In this document: piece by piece, positions 44,455-55,111 of the stretch
Numbering within the stretch: position 1 is the stretch's first letter
How the letters are laid out: every line of letters starts with the position of its first letter
Assembly: GCA_002863045.1 (NCBI GenBank)
Contig: PKDH01000032.1
Coordinates: 1 to 64,000, forward strand
Direction of reading: 5' to 3'
DNA length: 64,000 nucleotides
Source of the DNA: Legionella sp.
GTDB lineage: Bacteria > Pseudomonadota > Gammaproteobacteria > Legionellales > Legionellaceae
Program-made: the position numbers and the translations under genes
The notes under the pieces: generated by a model
What the model saw: the letters and a program-made list of their open reading frames with translations, nothing else
The model's database searches: none
What the model was told of the DNA's origin: nothing

Positions 44455-45654
44455 ATGTATGAGTATGAAAAACACGTAAAAACTATTATCACCCTTCAGT
44501 CCTTCATTAGAGGGTATTCAACGCGAAAAAAATATGGGATTAAACATTTACCTAATAGTGATCTGCAAGATTATAAGTTGTTTATTAAAGGTAATGATCC
44601 AGTTATTTCCGGGCTCCCAAAACATCCAGCGGATAAACACATAGCGCTTATTGGCACATCAGGTATGCGCTCTTTAGAACTTGCTTGCCAATTAAGCGAT
44701 GGTGTACCTAAACTTATTATCCTTGATAATAGCAAGCAGGTGACTGATTTTTGGCGTATGGCTCGAGATATTATGGTTAATTCAGATAATCAATTTTCAT
44801 TTCTTTTGCAATTAAGAAATTACGTTAAACGCACGCAATGTAATCGCTATACTCTAACCGCAAAAGAATTTAGTTATTTAGAAAATCTTTTTGAGCAGTA
44901 TGATTTTAACCAAATAAAAAAAATCATAATCAGTGTTAGTGTTATTGCACAATCTTGGGCAGATAGAGAAGTATTAATTAAAATAAAAAATATTCTTAAC
45001 TACCATCAAATTAATCATATTTATGCTTATCCATCTAATATTGCGGCTTATACTTCAGTCTGTAGCAGTACAATAGAAGCAGAAAAAATATTATTCAATA
45101 TCAAACATTTAAATCCTGTTGCGGCAATTCATACCGATTTAGATTTATTATCAGATCAACCCAAAAATTTTTTTGTAATCAAAGATCATCGTCCTTTATT
45201 GGTAAAACAAGTAATGAAATTAGATTGTACACCGGATAAGGTTTTGCAGGATTTATTTAACTTACTCAATGAAATTTTTACAAGCAAATCAACTGCTGCG
45301 CCTTTATGTCATCGTTCGAGCCCTAATTTTTTTGAAAAAGATCCTAGATTAAATCAGTTAATAAAAAAATATAAATTGCTCGATACTGATCAACCTTCTT
45401 TAGAAAAGGGATTAAGAAATGCTGTGGTTAATAATAACTGTCAAGATGTCAAAAATTTTCTTATGTATGTTAAAAACATCAATGCTCAAGATCAAAATAA
45501 ATTAAGCAAGAGAACTGCATTACATTGGGCGGCGATAAGAGGATATCATGATATTTATGAGTTACTTATAAATGCTAACGCTGATCCTCATATCAAAGAC
45601 GCAAGAGGAGATAGTGCTGAAATAACTGAAAGAATGTCCGAATTACATATCTAG
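44455..45654 (+). CDS. IQ-motif and ankyrin-repeat protein (candidate effector)
   Basis: 399 residues. Residues 14-27 (LQSFIRGYSTRKKY) match every fixed position of the eukaryotic calmodulin-binding IQ motif. Residues 62-100 hold HIALIGTSGMRSLELA and LIILDN, a glycine-rich Rossmann-like turn of the kind seen in SAM- or nucleotide-binding proteins; the middle part has no domain I can name. About residues 335-395 contain ankyrin repeats, the clearest being TALHWAAIRGYHDIYELLIN followed by A-x-ADPHIKDARG. No signal peptide or membrane segment. Ankyrin repeats and IQ motifs are typical of host-targeted Dot/Icm effectors, and SidJ of Legionella is a calmodulin-activated precedent; secretion here is an inference. 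It is convergent with gltA. Confidence 0.75.
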   Translation: MYEYEKHVKTIITLQSFIRGYSTRKKYGIKHLPNSDLQDYKLFIKGNDPVISGLPKHPADKHIALIGTSGMRSLELACQLSDGVPKLIILDNSKQVTDFWRMARDIMVNSDNQFSFLLQLRNYVKRTQCNRYTLTAKEFSYLENLFEQYDFNQIKKIIISVSVIAQSWADREVLIKIKNILNYHQINHIYAYPSNIAAYTSVCSSTIEAEKILFNIKHLNPVAAIHTDLDLLSDQPKNFFVIKDHRPLLVKQVMKLDCTPDKVLQDLFNLLNEIFTSKSTAAPLCHRSSPNFFEKDPRLNQLIKKYKLLDTDQPSLEKGLRNAVVNNNCQDVKNFLMYVKNINAQDQNKLSKRTALHWAAIRGYHDIYELLINANADPHIKDARGDSAEITERMSELHI

Positions 45655-45657
45655 CTT

Positions 45658-45693
45658 GTTAATAACGGTAATAATTTTATTGCCGTTATTAAC
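45658..45693. terminator. 16-bp stem hairpin between the IQ/ankyrin gene and gltA
   Basis: GTTAATAACGGTAATA (45658-45673) pairs with TATTGCCGTTATTAAC (45678-45693) with one G-U pair and a 4-base loop. It lies 4 bases after one stop and 10 bases from the other, so it probably ends both convergent transcripts. No long T-run is present. Confidence 0.6.
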
Positions 45694-45703
45694 TATCAAT
45701 TGG

Positions 45704-46975
45704 TTATTTAACGTGACGTTTAGTTTCACCACAATATAATTGCCGTGGGCGACCAATTTTAGATTTACCGGCGGTCATTTCTAGCCAATGCGACATCCAA
45801 CCTACTGTGCGAGCGAGCGCAAAAATAACGGTATACATATTGGTAGGAATACCAATAGCACTTAGGGTTAAGCCTGAATAAAAATCAACGTTTGGATATA
45901 ATTTTTTCTCAACAAAATAATCATCTTCAAGCGCGATACGCTCTAATTCCATAGCAAGTTTAAATAAGGGGGAATCTAGGGCATCAACGGCTTTCAATAC
46001 TTCATGGCACGTTTCACGCATCACTTTAGCGCGTGGGTCGTAACTTTTATAAACTCTGTGACCAAAACCCATTAAACGAAACGCATCGTTTTTATCTTTA
46101 GCACGCTTGATATAATGATTGATATTTTTGACATCACCAATTTCTTGTAACATGGTTAAACAAGCTTCATTCGCACCACCGTGCGCAGGCCCCCAAAGAG
46201 CGGCAATGCCGGCTGAAATACATGCATAAGGGTTAGCACCCGTGGAGCCGGCTAGCCTTACAGTCGATGTAGAGGCGTTTTGTTCATGATCAGCATGTAA
46301 TGTAAAAATTTTATCAATCGCATCGATTAAAATAGGATTAATTGTTTTATCTTCGGTGGGTACACCGAACATCATATGTAGAAAATTCTCTGCATAAGAC
46401 ATGCTATTTTGTGGGTACATATAAGGTTGACCCATCGAATATTTATAACTCATCGCCGCCATTGTGGGCATTTTGGCAATCAAGCGAATGGCCGCCATAT
46501 AACGGTCTTCATCGTTATTTAAATCAATTGATTCATGATAAAAAGCTGATAAGGCCCCAACAATACCGACCATAATGGCCATGGGGTGGGCATCACGACG
46601 AAAACCATTCAAAAAATTATACATCTGCTGATGCACCATAGAATGATTGTTAATCATGGCATTAAAAAAAGTTTTTTCATCTTGGGTGGGCAAATTACCA
46701 TTAAGTAATAAAAAACTTACCTCAAGAAAATCTTTTTTGTCAGCTAATTGTTCAATAGGATAACCACGATAAAGCAATGTGCCGTTATCGCCATCAATAA
46801 AAGTAATTTTTGACTCACAAGAAGCAGTCGATACAAATCCTGGGTCAAAGGTAAATAAATCCATACTTTTAAGTGGCGCGATATCAAGAACATCCGTGCC
46901 AAGGCTTGGGCTATAAATAGGTAAGTCGATGGTTTTAGAGCCATCAATGGTTAGAGTCGCAAACTTTTTCGTCAT
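45704..46975 (-). CDS. gltA: Citrate synthase (type II)
   Basis: First step of the TCA cycle. 423 residues from ATG 46975, which has GGGAG just upstream; the frame opens 5 codons earlier. Catalytic motifs are [28 protein letters not shown] and NVDFYSGL, and the long N-terminal domain ([20 protein letters not shown] in part) marks the hexameric, NADH-regulated Gram-negative type. It is distinct from prpC at 5842. Confidence 0.97.
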   Translation of the reverse strand: MTKKFATLTIDGSKTIDLPIYSPSLGTDVLDIAPLKSMDLFTFDPGFVSTASCESKITFIDGDNGTLLYRGYPIEQLADKKDFLEVSFLLLNGNLPTQDEKTFFNAMINNHSMVHQQMYNFLNGFRRDAHPMAIMVGIVGALSAFYHESIDLNNDEDRYMAAIRLIAKMPTMAAMSYKYSMGQPYMYPQNSMSYAENFLHMMFGVPTEDKTINPILIDAIDKIFTLHADHEQNASTSTVRLAGSTGANPYACISAGIAALWGPAHGGANEACLTMLQEIGDVKNINHYIKRAKDKNDAFRLMGFGHRVYKSYDPRAKVMRETCHEVLKAVDALDSPLFKLAMELERIALEDDYFVEKKLYPNVDFYSGLTLSAIGIPTNMYTVIFALARTVGWMSHWLEMTAGKSKIGRPRQLYCGETKRHVK

Positions 46976-47109
46976 TTTTTCTCCCGTCAAAAGCGCAATG
47001 CTTTAAGCAATTGCCAAGAAGTATAACGTTAAATCTAATTTTTTGCAGTAATCACTTTTTATTAAATACATAAAATTTTAAGGGCTGAAAACGGTTATTT
47101 TAGAAGGAT

Positions 47110-47137
47110 TTGATTCAAATAATACCAATAATATGCT
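47110..47137 (+). promoter_or_regulatory. Possible sigma-70 promoter of gyrA
   Basis: TTGATT (47110-47115) and TATGCT (47132-47137) are 16 bases apart, 58 bases before the gyrA start. The leader carries AAGGA at about 47179. This is the best candidate in the 204-base gap between gltA and gyrA. Confidence 0.4.
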
Positions 47138-47194
47138 AATCTTGACCGCTAAATTTGAGCAGACTTTCCTTTTATATAAGGACATTATCTAATT

Positions 47195-49801
47195 ATGGTT
47201 TATTCAGCCAAAGAAGTTATCTCCGTTAGTATTGAAGATGAATTAAAGCAATCGTACCTAGATTATTCGATGAGTGTTATTGTTGGACGTGCGCTACCTG
47301 ATGTTAGAGATGGTTTAAAACCAGTCCATCGACGCGTGCTTTATGCTATGCACGAGTTGCACAATGATTGGAATAAAGTTTATAAAAAATCAGCGCGTGT
47401 CGTGGGGGATGTGATTGGTAAATATCATCCTCATGGTGACACAGCGGTATATGATACCATTGTGCGCATGGCGCAACCTTTTTCAATGCGTTATATGCTT
47501 GTTGATGGTCAAGGAAACTTTGGCTCCGTTGACGGTGATAAGGCCGCAGCCATGCGCTATACCGAAATCAGAATGTCGCGTATTGCGCACATGCTCTTGG
47601 CTGATTTAGATAAAGATACCGTAGATTTTCTACCTAATTACGATGAAACGGAATATGCACCAGCAGTACTTCCCTCACGTATTCCGAACCTTCTAGTCAA
47701 TGGTTCATCTGGCATCGCAGTTGGTATGGCAACGAATATTCCACCACATAATTTAACGGAAGTTGTCGATGCATGTTTGGCGTTAATAGAAAATCCTGAT
47801 TTATCCATTGAAGCATTAATTGACCATATACCTGCCCCCGATTTTCCTACAGCCGCGATTATCAATGGTCGTGCGGGTATCGTAAAAGCGTATCATACAG
47901 GTCGTGGCAAAGTACTTATCCGTGCGAAAACAGATATCGAAACAGATGCTTCCTCTAACCGCCAAGCCATCATCGTGACTGAGCTACCTTATCAAGTTAA
48001 TAAAGCGCGCTTGATTGAAAAAATTGCCGAACTTGTGCGTGATAAGAAGCTGGAAGGCATTTCTGCCTTAAGAGATGAATCGGATAAACAAGGCATGCGT
48101 ATTGTTATTGAACTAAAGCGTGGTGAAGTCGCTGAGGTTGTGTTAAATAATTTATATGCGCATACCCAAATGCAAAATGTATTTGGTATTAACATGGTAG
48201 CCTTAGTCGATGGTCAACCACAAACCCTTAATTTAAAACAAATTTTAACCTATTTTATCAAACATCGTCGGGAAGTGGTCACGCGCCGTACCATTTTTGA
48301 ATTAAAAAAAGCAAGAAGTCGTGCGCATATCCTAGAAGGTTTGGGCGTGGCACTGGCCAACATCGATGAGATGATTCAATTAATCAAGCAATCAACCACA
48401 CCTCAAGCGGCAAAAGAAGCGCTGTTAGCGCGTGCATGGCCACCTGGTATCGTGCAACAAATGCTTGAGCAAGCCTGTGAACATGTAACTATAGATACCC
48501 AATTAATTGATAAAGGTGGGCTAAGTACAGATGGTTATCATTTAACGCTTACTCAAGCCCAAGCCATCTTAGAACTCAAATTGCATCGTCTAACGGCTCT
48601 TGAGCAAGATAAAATTTTAGCTGAATTTAAAGATTTACTAGGCATTATCCAAGAGTTATTGGCCATATTATCATCTACCAGCAAACTTATGGAGATTATT
48701 CGCCAAGAGCTAGAGGAAATTAAGGCACAGTTTGGTGACATAAGACGCACGCAAATTATTGCTTCTCAGGAAGATTTAACGACCGAAGATTTAATTACCG
48801 AAGAAGATGTGGTGGTGACCTTATCGCATGCCGGATATGTTAAATATCAGCCTATTTCTATGTATCAAGCACAACGACGTGGTGGCAAGGGTAAATCAGC
48901 AACCAACGTTAAAGATGAGGATTTTATCGCACATCTTATCATCGCCAGCACCCATGATACGCTGCTTTGTTTTTCAAATTTAGGTAAATTATATTGGCTT
49001 AAAGCTTATCAGCTACCATTGGCAAGCCGCATATCTCGTGGTAAGCCTATTGTCAATGTTTTACCATTAGCTGAGCATGAAACCATTCATGCGATGCTGC
49101 CAGTGCGTGAATATCTTGAAGATAACTTTGTTTTTATGGCGACTAAAAAAGGCACGGTGAAAAAAGTCTCGTTGCCAGCATTTAGTCGACCACGCGCCAA
49201 TGGTATCATCGCCATTGATTTAGAAGATGATGATCAATTAGTTGGCGTTAGTATGACCGATGGCTACAAAGACATCATGCTTTTTAGTGACGAGGGCAAA
49301 GTGGTGCGTTTTGCCGAAAACAAAGTAAGAGCTACCGGACGCACTGCGCGTGGCGTGCGCGGCATACGTTTACAAGCTAATCAAGCGGTTATTTCTTTGG
49401 TGGTGGCTGAAACTCAAGGAAGTATTTTAACTGCCACAGCAAAAGGATACGGCAAGCGCACCGATGTTGAAGCGTATCGAGTTTCAGGTCGAGGCGGCCA
49501 AGGTGTGATATCGATTCAAGTCAATGAGCGTAATGGTAAAGTTGTGCAAGCCTTGCAGGTCAATGATGAGGATGGCGTGATGCTTATCACTAACAAGGGC
49601 ACGTTAGTACGTTTTAAAGCTAGTGATTTATCGGTTATTGGGCGCAATACCCAAGGCGTGCGACTTATCAACGTTCATCAAGAGGAATTTGTTGTTGGTA
49701 TGCAGCGTGTGAGCGAGCTAACTGATGAGACTTTCGATGACTCTACGTTTATGGACTCTGAAAAAACGATACAACATACCGATACAAATATCGATGACTG
49801 A
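47195..49801 (+). CDS. gyrA: DNA gyrase subunit A
   Basis: Introduces negative supercoils together with GyrB. 868 residues; the numbering at the active site coincides with E. coli, with catalytic Y122 in [10 protein letters not shown] and the quinolone region [12 protein letters not shown] (T83, D87). Six C-terminal beta-pinwheel blades follow, with the GyrA-box-like segment [10 protein letters not shown] at about residue 568 marking gyrase rather than ParC. Threonine at 83 is the natural residue in several gammaproteobacteria. It overlaps serC by 8 bases. Confidence 0.98.
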   Translation: MVYSAKEVISVSIEDELKQSYLDYSMSVIVGRALPDVRDGLKPVHRRVLYAMHELHNDWNKVYKKSARVVGDVIGKYHPHGDTAVYDTIVRMAQPFSMRYMLVDGQGNFGSVDGDKAAAMRYTEIRMSRIAHMLLADLDKDTVDFLPNYDETEYAPAVLPSRIPNLLVNGSSGIAVGMATNIPPHNLTEVVDACLALIENPDLSIEALIDHIPAPDFPTAAIINGRAGIVKAYHTGRGKVLIRAKTDIETDASSNRQAIIVTELPYQVNKARLIEKIAELVRDKKLEGISALRDESDKQGMRIVIELKRGEVAEVVLNNLYAHTQMQNVFGINMVALVDGQPQTLNLKQILTYFIKHRREVVTRRTIFELKKARSRAHILEGLGVALANIDEMIQLIKQSTTPQAAKEALLARAWPPGIVQQMLEQACEHVTIDTQLIDKGGLSTDGYHLTLTQAQAILELKLHRLTALEQDKILAEFKDLLGIIQELLAILSSTSKLMEIIRQELEEIKAQFGDIRRTQIIASQEDLTTEDLITEEDVVVTLSHAGYVKYQPISMYQAQRRGGKGKSATNVKDEDFIAHLIIASTHDTLLCFSNLGKLYWLKAYQLPLASRISRGKPIVNVLPLAEHETIHAMLPVREYLEDNFVFMATKKGTVKKVSLPAFSRPRANGIIAIDLEDDDQLVGVSMTDGYKDIMLFSDEGKVVRFAENKVRATGRTARGVRGIRLQANQAVISLVVAETQGSILTATAKGYGKRTDVEAYRVSGRGGQGVISIQVNERNGKVVQALQVNDEDGVMLITNKGTLVRFKASDLSVIGRNTQGVRLINVHQEEFVVGMQRVSELTDETFDDSTFMDSEKTIQHTDTNIDD

Positions 49802-50885
49802 GGCAATTAATTTTGGTGCAGGTCCTGCCATGTTACCAACGGCAGTGTTGCAAACCATTCAGCAAGAGATACTTAATTATCAGCAATCAGGTTTATCTAT
49901 TCTTGAAATCAATCATCGGAGTGTATTATTTCAAACGATTTTCACAGAATTAAATGTGTTATTGCGCGAGCTCCTTGATATTCCCTCTGACTATGTCATT
50001 TTATGGCTTGGCGCCCCAGCGCGTTTGCAATTTAGCATGATTCCGCTGAATTTTTTAGATGATGTTTCTAGGGGTGCCTATGTGGTTTCAGGTATTTGGT
50101 CAAAGTTAGCTTTAGAAGAGGCCGCAAAACTCAAGCAAGCGTATGTGTTGGCTTCAAGTGAGGAAAATCAATTTAATCAAGTACCCCATATCGATAACAA
50201 ATGTATTAAACCGCATACAGCCTATTTATACCTTACCCCCAATGAAACCATTAATGGCAATCGTCTGACTCAGATACCTCAAGTTGATTTGCCTATCATT
50301 GCTGATATGACTTCATGTTTATTAACTGAGCCCCTTAAGGTCAGTCAATTTGACTTTATTTTTGCGGGTGTGCAAAAAAATATTGCTAATGCAGGTTTGA
50401 CGTTGGTGCTTGCGCGTCACAGTTTTTTAAAAAAAAGTGTTTATAATATGTTACCCACTTATCTTAGCTATCAAACACATGAACAAGCTCATTCATTGTA
50501 TGGTACACCGCCAACTTTTAATTGTTATGTGGCTTTAAAAATGCTGCAGTGGTTAAAAGCCCAGGGTGGTGTGGTAGCTGTTTATCAGCACAATCAAATA
50601 AAAGCACAATTATTGTATGACTATATTGATGCTTCCAATTTTTATTATTGTAAAGTTTTACCTAAATATCGTTCCCAGGTTAATGTCTGTTTTGGGTTAC
50701 CTTCTCATGAGTTAGAGCAGACATTTGTCATTATGGCTGAAAAAAAAGGATTATATGGTTTAAAAGGACACCGTTTTGTTGGCGGTATACGAGCGAGCAT
50801 CTATAATGCCATGCCACTTTCAAGCGTGAAAAAGTTACTTGATTTTATGCAAACATTTGCGCAGTTAAAAGGGCATAAGCAATGA
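49794..50885 (+). CDS. serC: Phosphoserine aminotransferase (divergent)
   Basis: Converts 3-phosphohydroxypyruvate to phosphoserine with PLP. 363 residues from ATG 49794, inside the end of gyrA. Motifs: [24 protein letters not shown], the Schiff-base lysine in [19 protein letters not shown] and [18 protein letters not shown]. The phosphate loop normally GGGRGQF or GGASTQF reads GAPARLQF, losing glycines but keeping R77. Probably functional. The gyrA-serC-aroA-cmk-rpsA order is common in the class; pheA/hisC are absent from the run. Confidence 0.93.
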   Translation: MTEAINFGAGPAMLPTAVLQTIQQEILNYQQSGLSILEINHRSVLFQTIFTELNVLLRELLDIPSDYVILWLGAPARLQFSMIPLNFLDDVSRGAYVVSGIWSKLALEEAAKLKQAYVLASSEENQFNQVPHIDNKCIKPHTAYLYLTPNETINGNRLTQIPQVDLPIIADMTSCLLTEPLKVSQFDFIFAGVQKNIANAGLTLVLARHSFLKKSVYNMLPTYLSYQTHEQAHSLYGTPPTFNCYVALKMLQWLKAQGGVVAVYQHNQIKAQLLYDYIDASNFYYCKVLPKYRSQVNVCFGLPSHELEQTFVIMAEKKGLYGLKGHRFVGGIRASIYNAMPLSSVKKLLDFMQTFAQLKGHKQ

Positions 50886-52198
50886 GTAATTATCAATTTA
50901 TAAGCCAGCCGGTACCTTTAGTATCAGGTGATATTTTTGTGCCAGGCGATAAATCAATGTCGCATCGTGCCGTTATTTTAGGGAGTATTGCACAAGGTAA
51001 AACCACGATTTATGGTTACCTAGATAGTGAAGATTGCCGCGCAACCATTCAAGCAATGCAACTTATGGGCGTCAACATTGATGATTCATCACCGCAATTT
51101 TTAACCATTTATGGACAAGGCAAGCATCGTTTGTGTGCACCTTCGCGTCCTATTGATTGCGGCAATTCAGGTACAAGCATGCGTTTATTAGCCGGTTTAC
51201 TGGCCGCACAACCGTTTGATTCAATGTTAATAGGTGATGATAGTCTCTCTAAAAGGCCTATGGCGCGTATTAGTGCGCCTTTACAACAAATGAAAGCCAA
51301 CATAACAACCACATTAACCTGTCCACCAATTTGTATAACAAAAGCGCCCCAATTAATCGGTATTGAGTATACATTACCCATAGCCAGCGCTCAGATAAAA
51401 TCATGCCTTTTATTAGCTGGGATGTATGCGCAACATGAGACGGTTCTTACCGAGCTTCAAACCACGCGTAATCATACTGAGCTTATGTTGCAAGCTTTTT
51501 CGTATCCAATAAAATGCCAAGATAATCGCATAACCATTAATAATTTACATGAATGCCAAGCAACCACCATCCATATTCCCGGAGATTTATCCTCAGCTGC
51601 TTTTTTTATGGTAGCAGCCACAATTTTACCTGACTCAAACATCACCATTAAACGTGTAGGCATTAATCCCACTCGAACTGGGGTAATTCAAATTCTCCAA
51701 GCTATGGGCGCTAACATTGTATTAACCCACGTGGATAACGAACATTTAGAGCCTGTGGCAGATATCAACGTTCGATCAGCGGCTTTAAAGGGTATTGATA
51801 TTTCGCCAACATTGGTATCACTTGCCATTGATGAATTTCCGATTATTTTTATTGCAGCAGCCTGTGCGAAAGGGCGCACCACTTTAAAAAAAGCCGAAGA
51901 ATTAAGGCATAAAGAAAGTGATAGGATTCAGGCAATGGTGACAGGATTGCGGTGTTTGGGTATTGAGATTACAGACCATCAAGATGGCGTGGTTATTCAT
52001 GGTGGTGATTTCACTGGAGGCGAGGTTGATAGCTTTAACGATCATCGTATCGCCATGGCCTTTGCCATTGCTGGTGCGAAAGCTCAAGCAAAGGTTTACA
52101 TCAATCAATGTCAAAATGTTGCGACTTCTTTTCCTGATTTTCTTGATAAAGCGCACGCTGTGGGCTTGAATATCCAAGGTAAATATCATCATGAATAG
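50882..52198 (+). CDS. aroA: 3-phosphoshikimate 1-carboxyvinyltransferase (EPSP synthase)
   Basis: Sixth step of the shikimate pathway. 438 residues with VPGDKSMSHRAVILGS, DCGNSGTSMRLLAGLL (the PEP-binding loop), SAQIKSCLLLAG, PGDLSSAAFF, LRHKESDRI and FNDHRIAMA. The Ala in the loop normally written as NAGTAMR is replaced (NSGTSMR), pointing to the class II type of EPSP synthase. It overlaps serC by 4 bases and cmk by 8. Confidence 0.96.
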   Translation: MSNYQFISQPVPLVSGDIFVPGDKSMSHRAVILGSIAQGKTTIYGYLDSEDCRATIQAMQLMGVNIDDSSPQFLTIYGQGKHRLCAPSRPIDCGNSGTSMRLLAGLLAAQPFDSMLIGDDSLSKRPMARISAPLQQMKANITTTLTCPPICITKAPQLIGIEYTLPIASAQIKSCLLLAGMYAQHETVLTELQTTRNHTELMLQAFSYPIKCQDNRITINNLHECQATTIHIPGDLSSAAFFMVAATILPDSNITIKRVGINPTRTGVIQILQAMGANIVLTHVDNEHLEPVADINVRSAALKGIDISPTLVSLAIDEFPIIFIAAACAKGRTTLKKAEELRHKESDRIQAMVTGLRCLGIEITDHQDGVVIHGGDFTGGEVDSFNDHRIAMAFAIAGAKAQAKVYINQCQNVATSFPDFLDKAHAVGLNIQGKYHHE

Positions 52199-52868
52199 CC
52201 AATTAGTACCAGTTATCACCATCGATGGGCCAAGCGGTACAGGTAAAGGCACGTTATGTCATATGTTGGCGCGCCATTTAGGTTGGCATGTGCTTGATAG
52301 TGGCGCGATTTACCGCGTATTAGCCCATGCGGCAGATAAAGCTGCTATTGATTTTACGGATGCCAAAGCTTTGGCAGATTTTGCCAAAAACCTTAAAGTG
52401 CGCTTTGTGCTTAATAACCATGACTTATGTTTAAAAATCGATTTAGACGCCGAGGAAATAACCGATAAAATCAGAACCGAGCAGTGCGGGCAAAATGCAT
52501 CTAAAATCGCTACATATCCCGAAGTTCGCCAGGCTTTACTGGCCAGGCAACGTACATTTGCGCAGTTACCGGGATTAGTCACTGACGGACGTGATATGGG
52601 AACGGTAGTTTTTCCTGAAGCTTCCTTAAAGCTTTTTTTATCAGCGTCACCTGAAATACGCGCTAAGCGGCGTTATTTTCAGTTGAAAGAAAAACAAATA
52701 AATGTTAGCCTCGCCGAGGTTATTGATGAGTTGGCAGTACGTGATAAACGTGATACAGAACGTCGACATGCTCCACTGAAACCGGCTAGGGATGCTGTGT
52801 TTATTGATACAACTGGTTTAGATGTTGTACAAGTATTCAATAATGTTTTAAAATTAATAAAAAAATGA
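52191..52868 (+). CDS. cmk: Cytidylate kinase
   Basis: Phosphorylates CMP and dCMP. 225 residues with ITIDGPSGTGKGTL (P-loop), LDSGAIYRVLA, VTDGRDMGTVVFPEA and RDKRDTERRHAPLKPA. It overlaps aroA by 8 bases and precedes rpsA, the usual order. Confidence 0.97.
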   Translation: MNSQLVPVITIDGPSGTGKGTLCHMLARHLGWHVLDSGAIYRVLAHAADKAAIDFTDAKALADFAKNLKVRFVLNNHDLCLKIDLDAEEITDKIRTEQCGQNASKIATYPEVRQALLARQRTFAQLPGLVTDGRDMGTVVFPEASLKLFLSASPEIRAKRRYFQLKEKQINVSLAEVIDELAVRDKRDTERRHAPLKPARDAVFIDTTGLDVVQVFNNVLKLIKK

Positions 52869-52953
52869 TGAATTTATTACATTAAATGATCATTAGGGGG
52901 AGAACCAATAGGATGTTGTTTCTCTAAATTTCTACTAACTTGAGTTTATAGAC

Positions 52954-54639
52954 ATGTCTGAAAGTTTCAAAGAGTTGTTCGAACAAAGTATCCTAGGCGC
53001 CCAATTTTATCCTGGTGCCATTATCACAGCTAAAGTCATCGGTATCGACCACGATTATGTGACCCTTAATGCGGGTTTAAAATCTGAAGGTATTATCTCC
53101 TTAGATGAATTTAAAGATAAACAGGGTGAGTTAGAAGTAAGCATTGGTGACACTGTTGAAGTAGCGCTTGATTCGGTAGAAGATGGCTATGGTGAAACTT
53201 TATTATCACGCGAAAAAGCTAAACGTCAAGAAGCATGGCGTAAACTTTCAAAATCCCATGAAAATAATGAAACAGTTACAGGCCTTATTTCTGGTAAAGT
53301 AAAAGGTGGTTTTACGGTAGAAATTGGTTCCATTAGAGCTTTTTTACCAGGTTCTTTAGTTGATGTGCGACCAGTGCGTGATCCATCCTATCTTGAAGGC
53401 AAAGAATTAGACTTTAAAGTCATTAAAATGGATTTAAAACGCAATAACATCGTAGTGTCACGTCGAGCTGTGGTTGAAGAAGAAAGCAGTGCGGACCGAC
53501 AAGCACTTCTTGAGTCACTCCATGATGGTCAAATTTTACAAGGTATTGTTAAAAATCTAACCGATTATGGCGCATTCATCGATTTAGGTGGTATTGATGG
53601 TTTATTACATATTACCGATATTTCTTGGAAGCGTGTCAAACATCCTAGTGAATTACTCACCGTAGGCCAAGATGTTAAAGTGAAAGTATTAAGTTTTGAT
53701 AGTGAACGTAACCGTGTATCACTTGGTATGAAACAATTAGGTAATGACCCCTGGGTTGACTTAGTTGACCGTTACCCTTTAGGTAAAAAATTACAAGGTA
53801 AGGTTACCAATATTACTGACTATGGCTGCTTTGTTGAAATTGAAGAAGGGGTCGAAGGGTTAGTTCATATGTCTGAAATGGATTGGACAAACAAAAATGT
53901 TCATCCAAGCAAGGTCGTAAATTTAGGCGACGCTGTTGAGGTTATGGTTTTAGAAATCGATGAAGAACGCCGACGTATTTCATTGGGTATGAAACAGTGT
54001 GTGGGCAATCCTTGGCATCAATTTGCTCAAAGCCATAGTAAAGGTCAAAAAGTAAGTGGTAAGATTCGCTCAATCACAGATTTTGGTATTTTTATCGGTT
54101 TGGATGGTGAGATAGACGGATTGGTGCATCTATCTGATATTTCATGGACGAATGCAGGTGAAGAAGCGGTCAAGCAATTTAAGAAAGGTCAGGATTTAGA
54201 AGCCGTTATTTTGGCAATTGATCCTGAAAGAGAGCGTATTTCTCTTGGCCTTAAACAGCTTGAAGGGGATAGTTTTACAACATTTGTTGAGGAACATCCT
54301 AAAGGTGCTATCGTCACAGGCCAAATCACCGCAGTTGAAGCTAAATTGGTTACGGTAAAATTAGCCCAAGATATTCTTGCCACCATTCGTGTCAACGAAT
54401 TATCTGAAGATAAAGTGGATGATGCCACAACCATGGTCAATGAAGGCGACGATATTGAAGCGAAAATAGTTAATATTGATAAGAAAAATCGTACCATTTC
54501 ATTATCAGTTAAAGCCAAAGACGCTCATGAGCAAGCTGAAGTCATCAAAAAATATACCAGAGGTCATGATACAGCTAACAGTACGACTACGTTAGGTGAT
54601 TTACTGAAAGAAAAAATGGCGAACAAAGACGCTGAATAA
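52954..54639 (+). CDS. rpsA: 30S ribosomal protein S1
   Basis: 561 residues with six S1 RNA-binding domains (about 21-87, 105-171, 192-260, 277-347, 364-434 and 451-519). Typical repeats are [40 protein letters not shown] and [20 protein letters not shown]. It binds mRNA leaders on the small subunit. An 85-base leader separates it from cmk; a clear terminator follows. Confidence 0.98.
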   Translation: MSESFKELFEQSILGAQFYPGAIITAKVIGIDHDYVTLNAGLKSEGIISLDEFKDKQGELEVSIGDTVEVALDSVEDGYGETLLSREKAKRQEAWRKLSKSHENNETVTGLISGKVKGGFTVEIGSIRAFLPGSLVDVRPVRDPSYLEGKELDFKVIKMDLKRNNIVVSRRAVVEEESSADRQALLESLHDGQILQGIVKNLTDYGAFIDLGGIDGLLHITDISWKRVKHPSELLTVGQDVKVKVLSFDSERNRVSLGMKQLGNDPWVDLVDRYPLGKKLQGKVTNITDYGCFVEIEEGVEGLVHMSEMDWTNKNVHPSKVVNLGDAVEVMVLEIDEERRRISLGMKQCVGNPWHQFAQSHSKGQKVSGKIRSITDFGIFIGLDGEIDGLVHLSDISWTNAGEEAVKQFKKGQDLEAVILAIDPERERISLGLKQLEGDSFTTFVEEHPKGAIVTGQITAVEAKLVTVKLAQDILATIRVNELSEDKVDDATTMVNEGDDIEAKIVNIDKKNRTISLSVKAKDAHEQAEVIKKYTRGHDTANSTTTLGDLLKEKMANKDAE

Positions 54640-54660
54640 GCTAGCTTATTTGACTATAGA

Positions 54661-54687
54661 AAAGCGTAGAAATACTACGCTTTTTTT
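54661..54687 (+). terminator. Intrinsic terminator of rpsA
   Basis: AAAGCGTAG (54661-54669), loop AAATA, CTACGCTTT (54675-54683) and a run of T to 54687: a standard rho-independent terminator 21 bases after the rpsA stop. Confidence 0.88.
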
Positions 54688-54715
54688 ATAATTAAAATTT
54701 AAGGGATTGAGAAGT

Positions 54716-55003
54716 ATGCGCATCTTGATGATCATTTGTTATTTAATATTAATTGTTGTGGGAATTAGTTTTAGTATTTTAAACGCCGATTTGATTGATG
54801 TTAATTTATACCTAACGACCGTAAAATTACCTTTATCGCTGCTGGTCATGCTAACTTTTGGTATGGGTGTTTTAAGTGGTCTATTGATATTACTCTATCG
54901 TTATGTACGTTTAAAAATTCGTATGCGACATTTAAAAAAACAATTACGCCACAGCGAAAAAGCACAACTTTTAAATCAAACAAATAATACATCGCTGAAT
55001 TGA
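54716..55003 (+). CDS. lapA: LapA-domain membrane protein (DUF1049)
   Basis: 95 residues from ATG 54716. Two hydrophobic segments (ILMIICYLILIVVGISFSIL and LLVMLTFGMGVLSGLLILLY) frame NADLIDVNLYLTTVKLPLSL, the DUF1049 pattern; a basic C-terminal helix follows. LapA with LapB regulates lipopolysaccharide synthesis through LpxC turnover in E. coli. lapB normally follows directly; here the next gene is an aminotransferase. Confidence 0.85.
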   Translation: MRILMIICYLILIVVGISFSILNADLIDVNLYLTTVKLPLSLLVMLTFGMGVLSGLLILLYRYVRLKIRMRHLKKQLRHSEKAQLLNQTNNTSLN

Positions 55004-55111
55004 AAGATAGGGTTTATATTAAGCATTTCATTGTTATTGCATAATATATATTCAATAAAGTAATATGGTTATCAATCTTGAGCATTACAACACCGTTTAT
55101 CGAGAAATAAT

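Noticed and set aside
46991..47194. Possible RNA gene in the gltA-gyrA gap
   Set aside because: No cloverleaf or strong stem is visible; the gap is explained by two divergent leaders and a likely gyrA promoter.
47435..47460. GyrA T83 as a quinolone resistance change
   Set aside because: Threonine at this position is the natural residue in several gammaproteobacteria, including Pseudomonas; D87 is unchanged.
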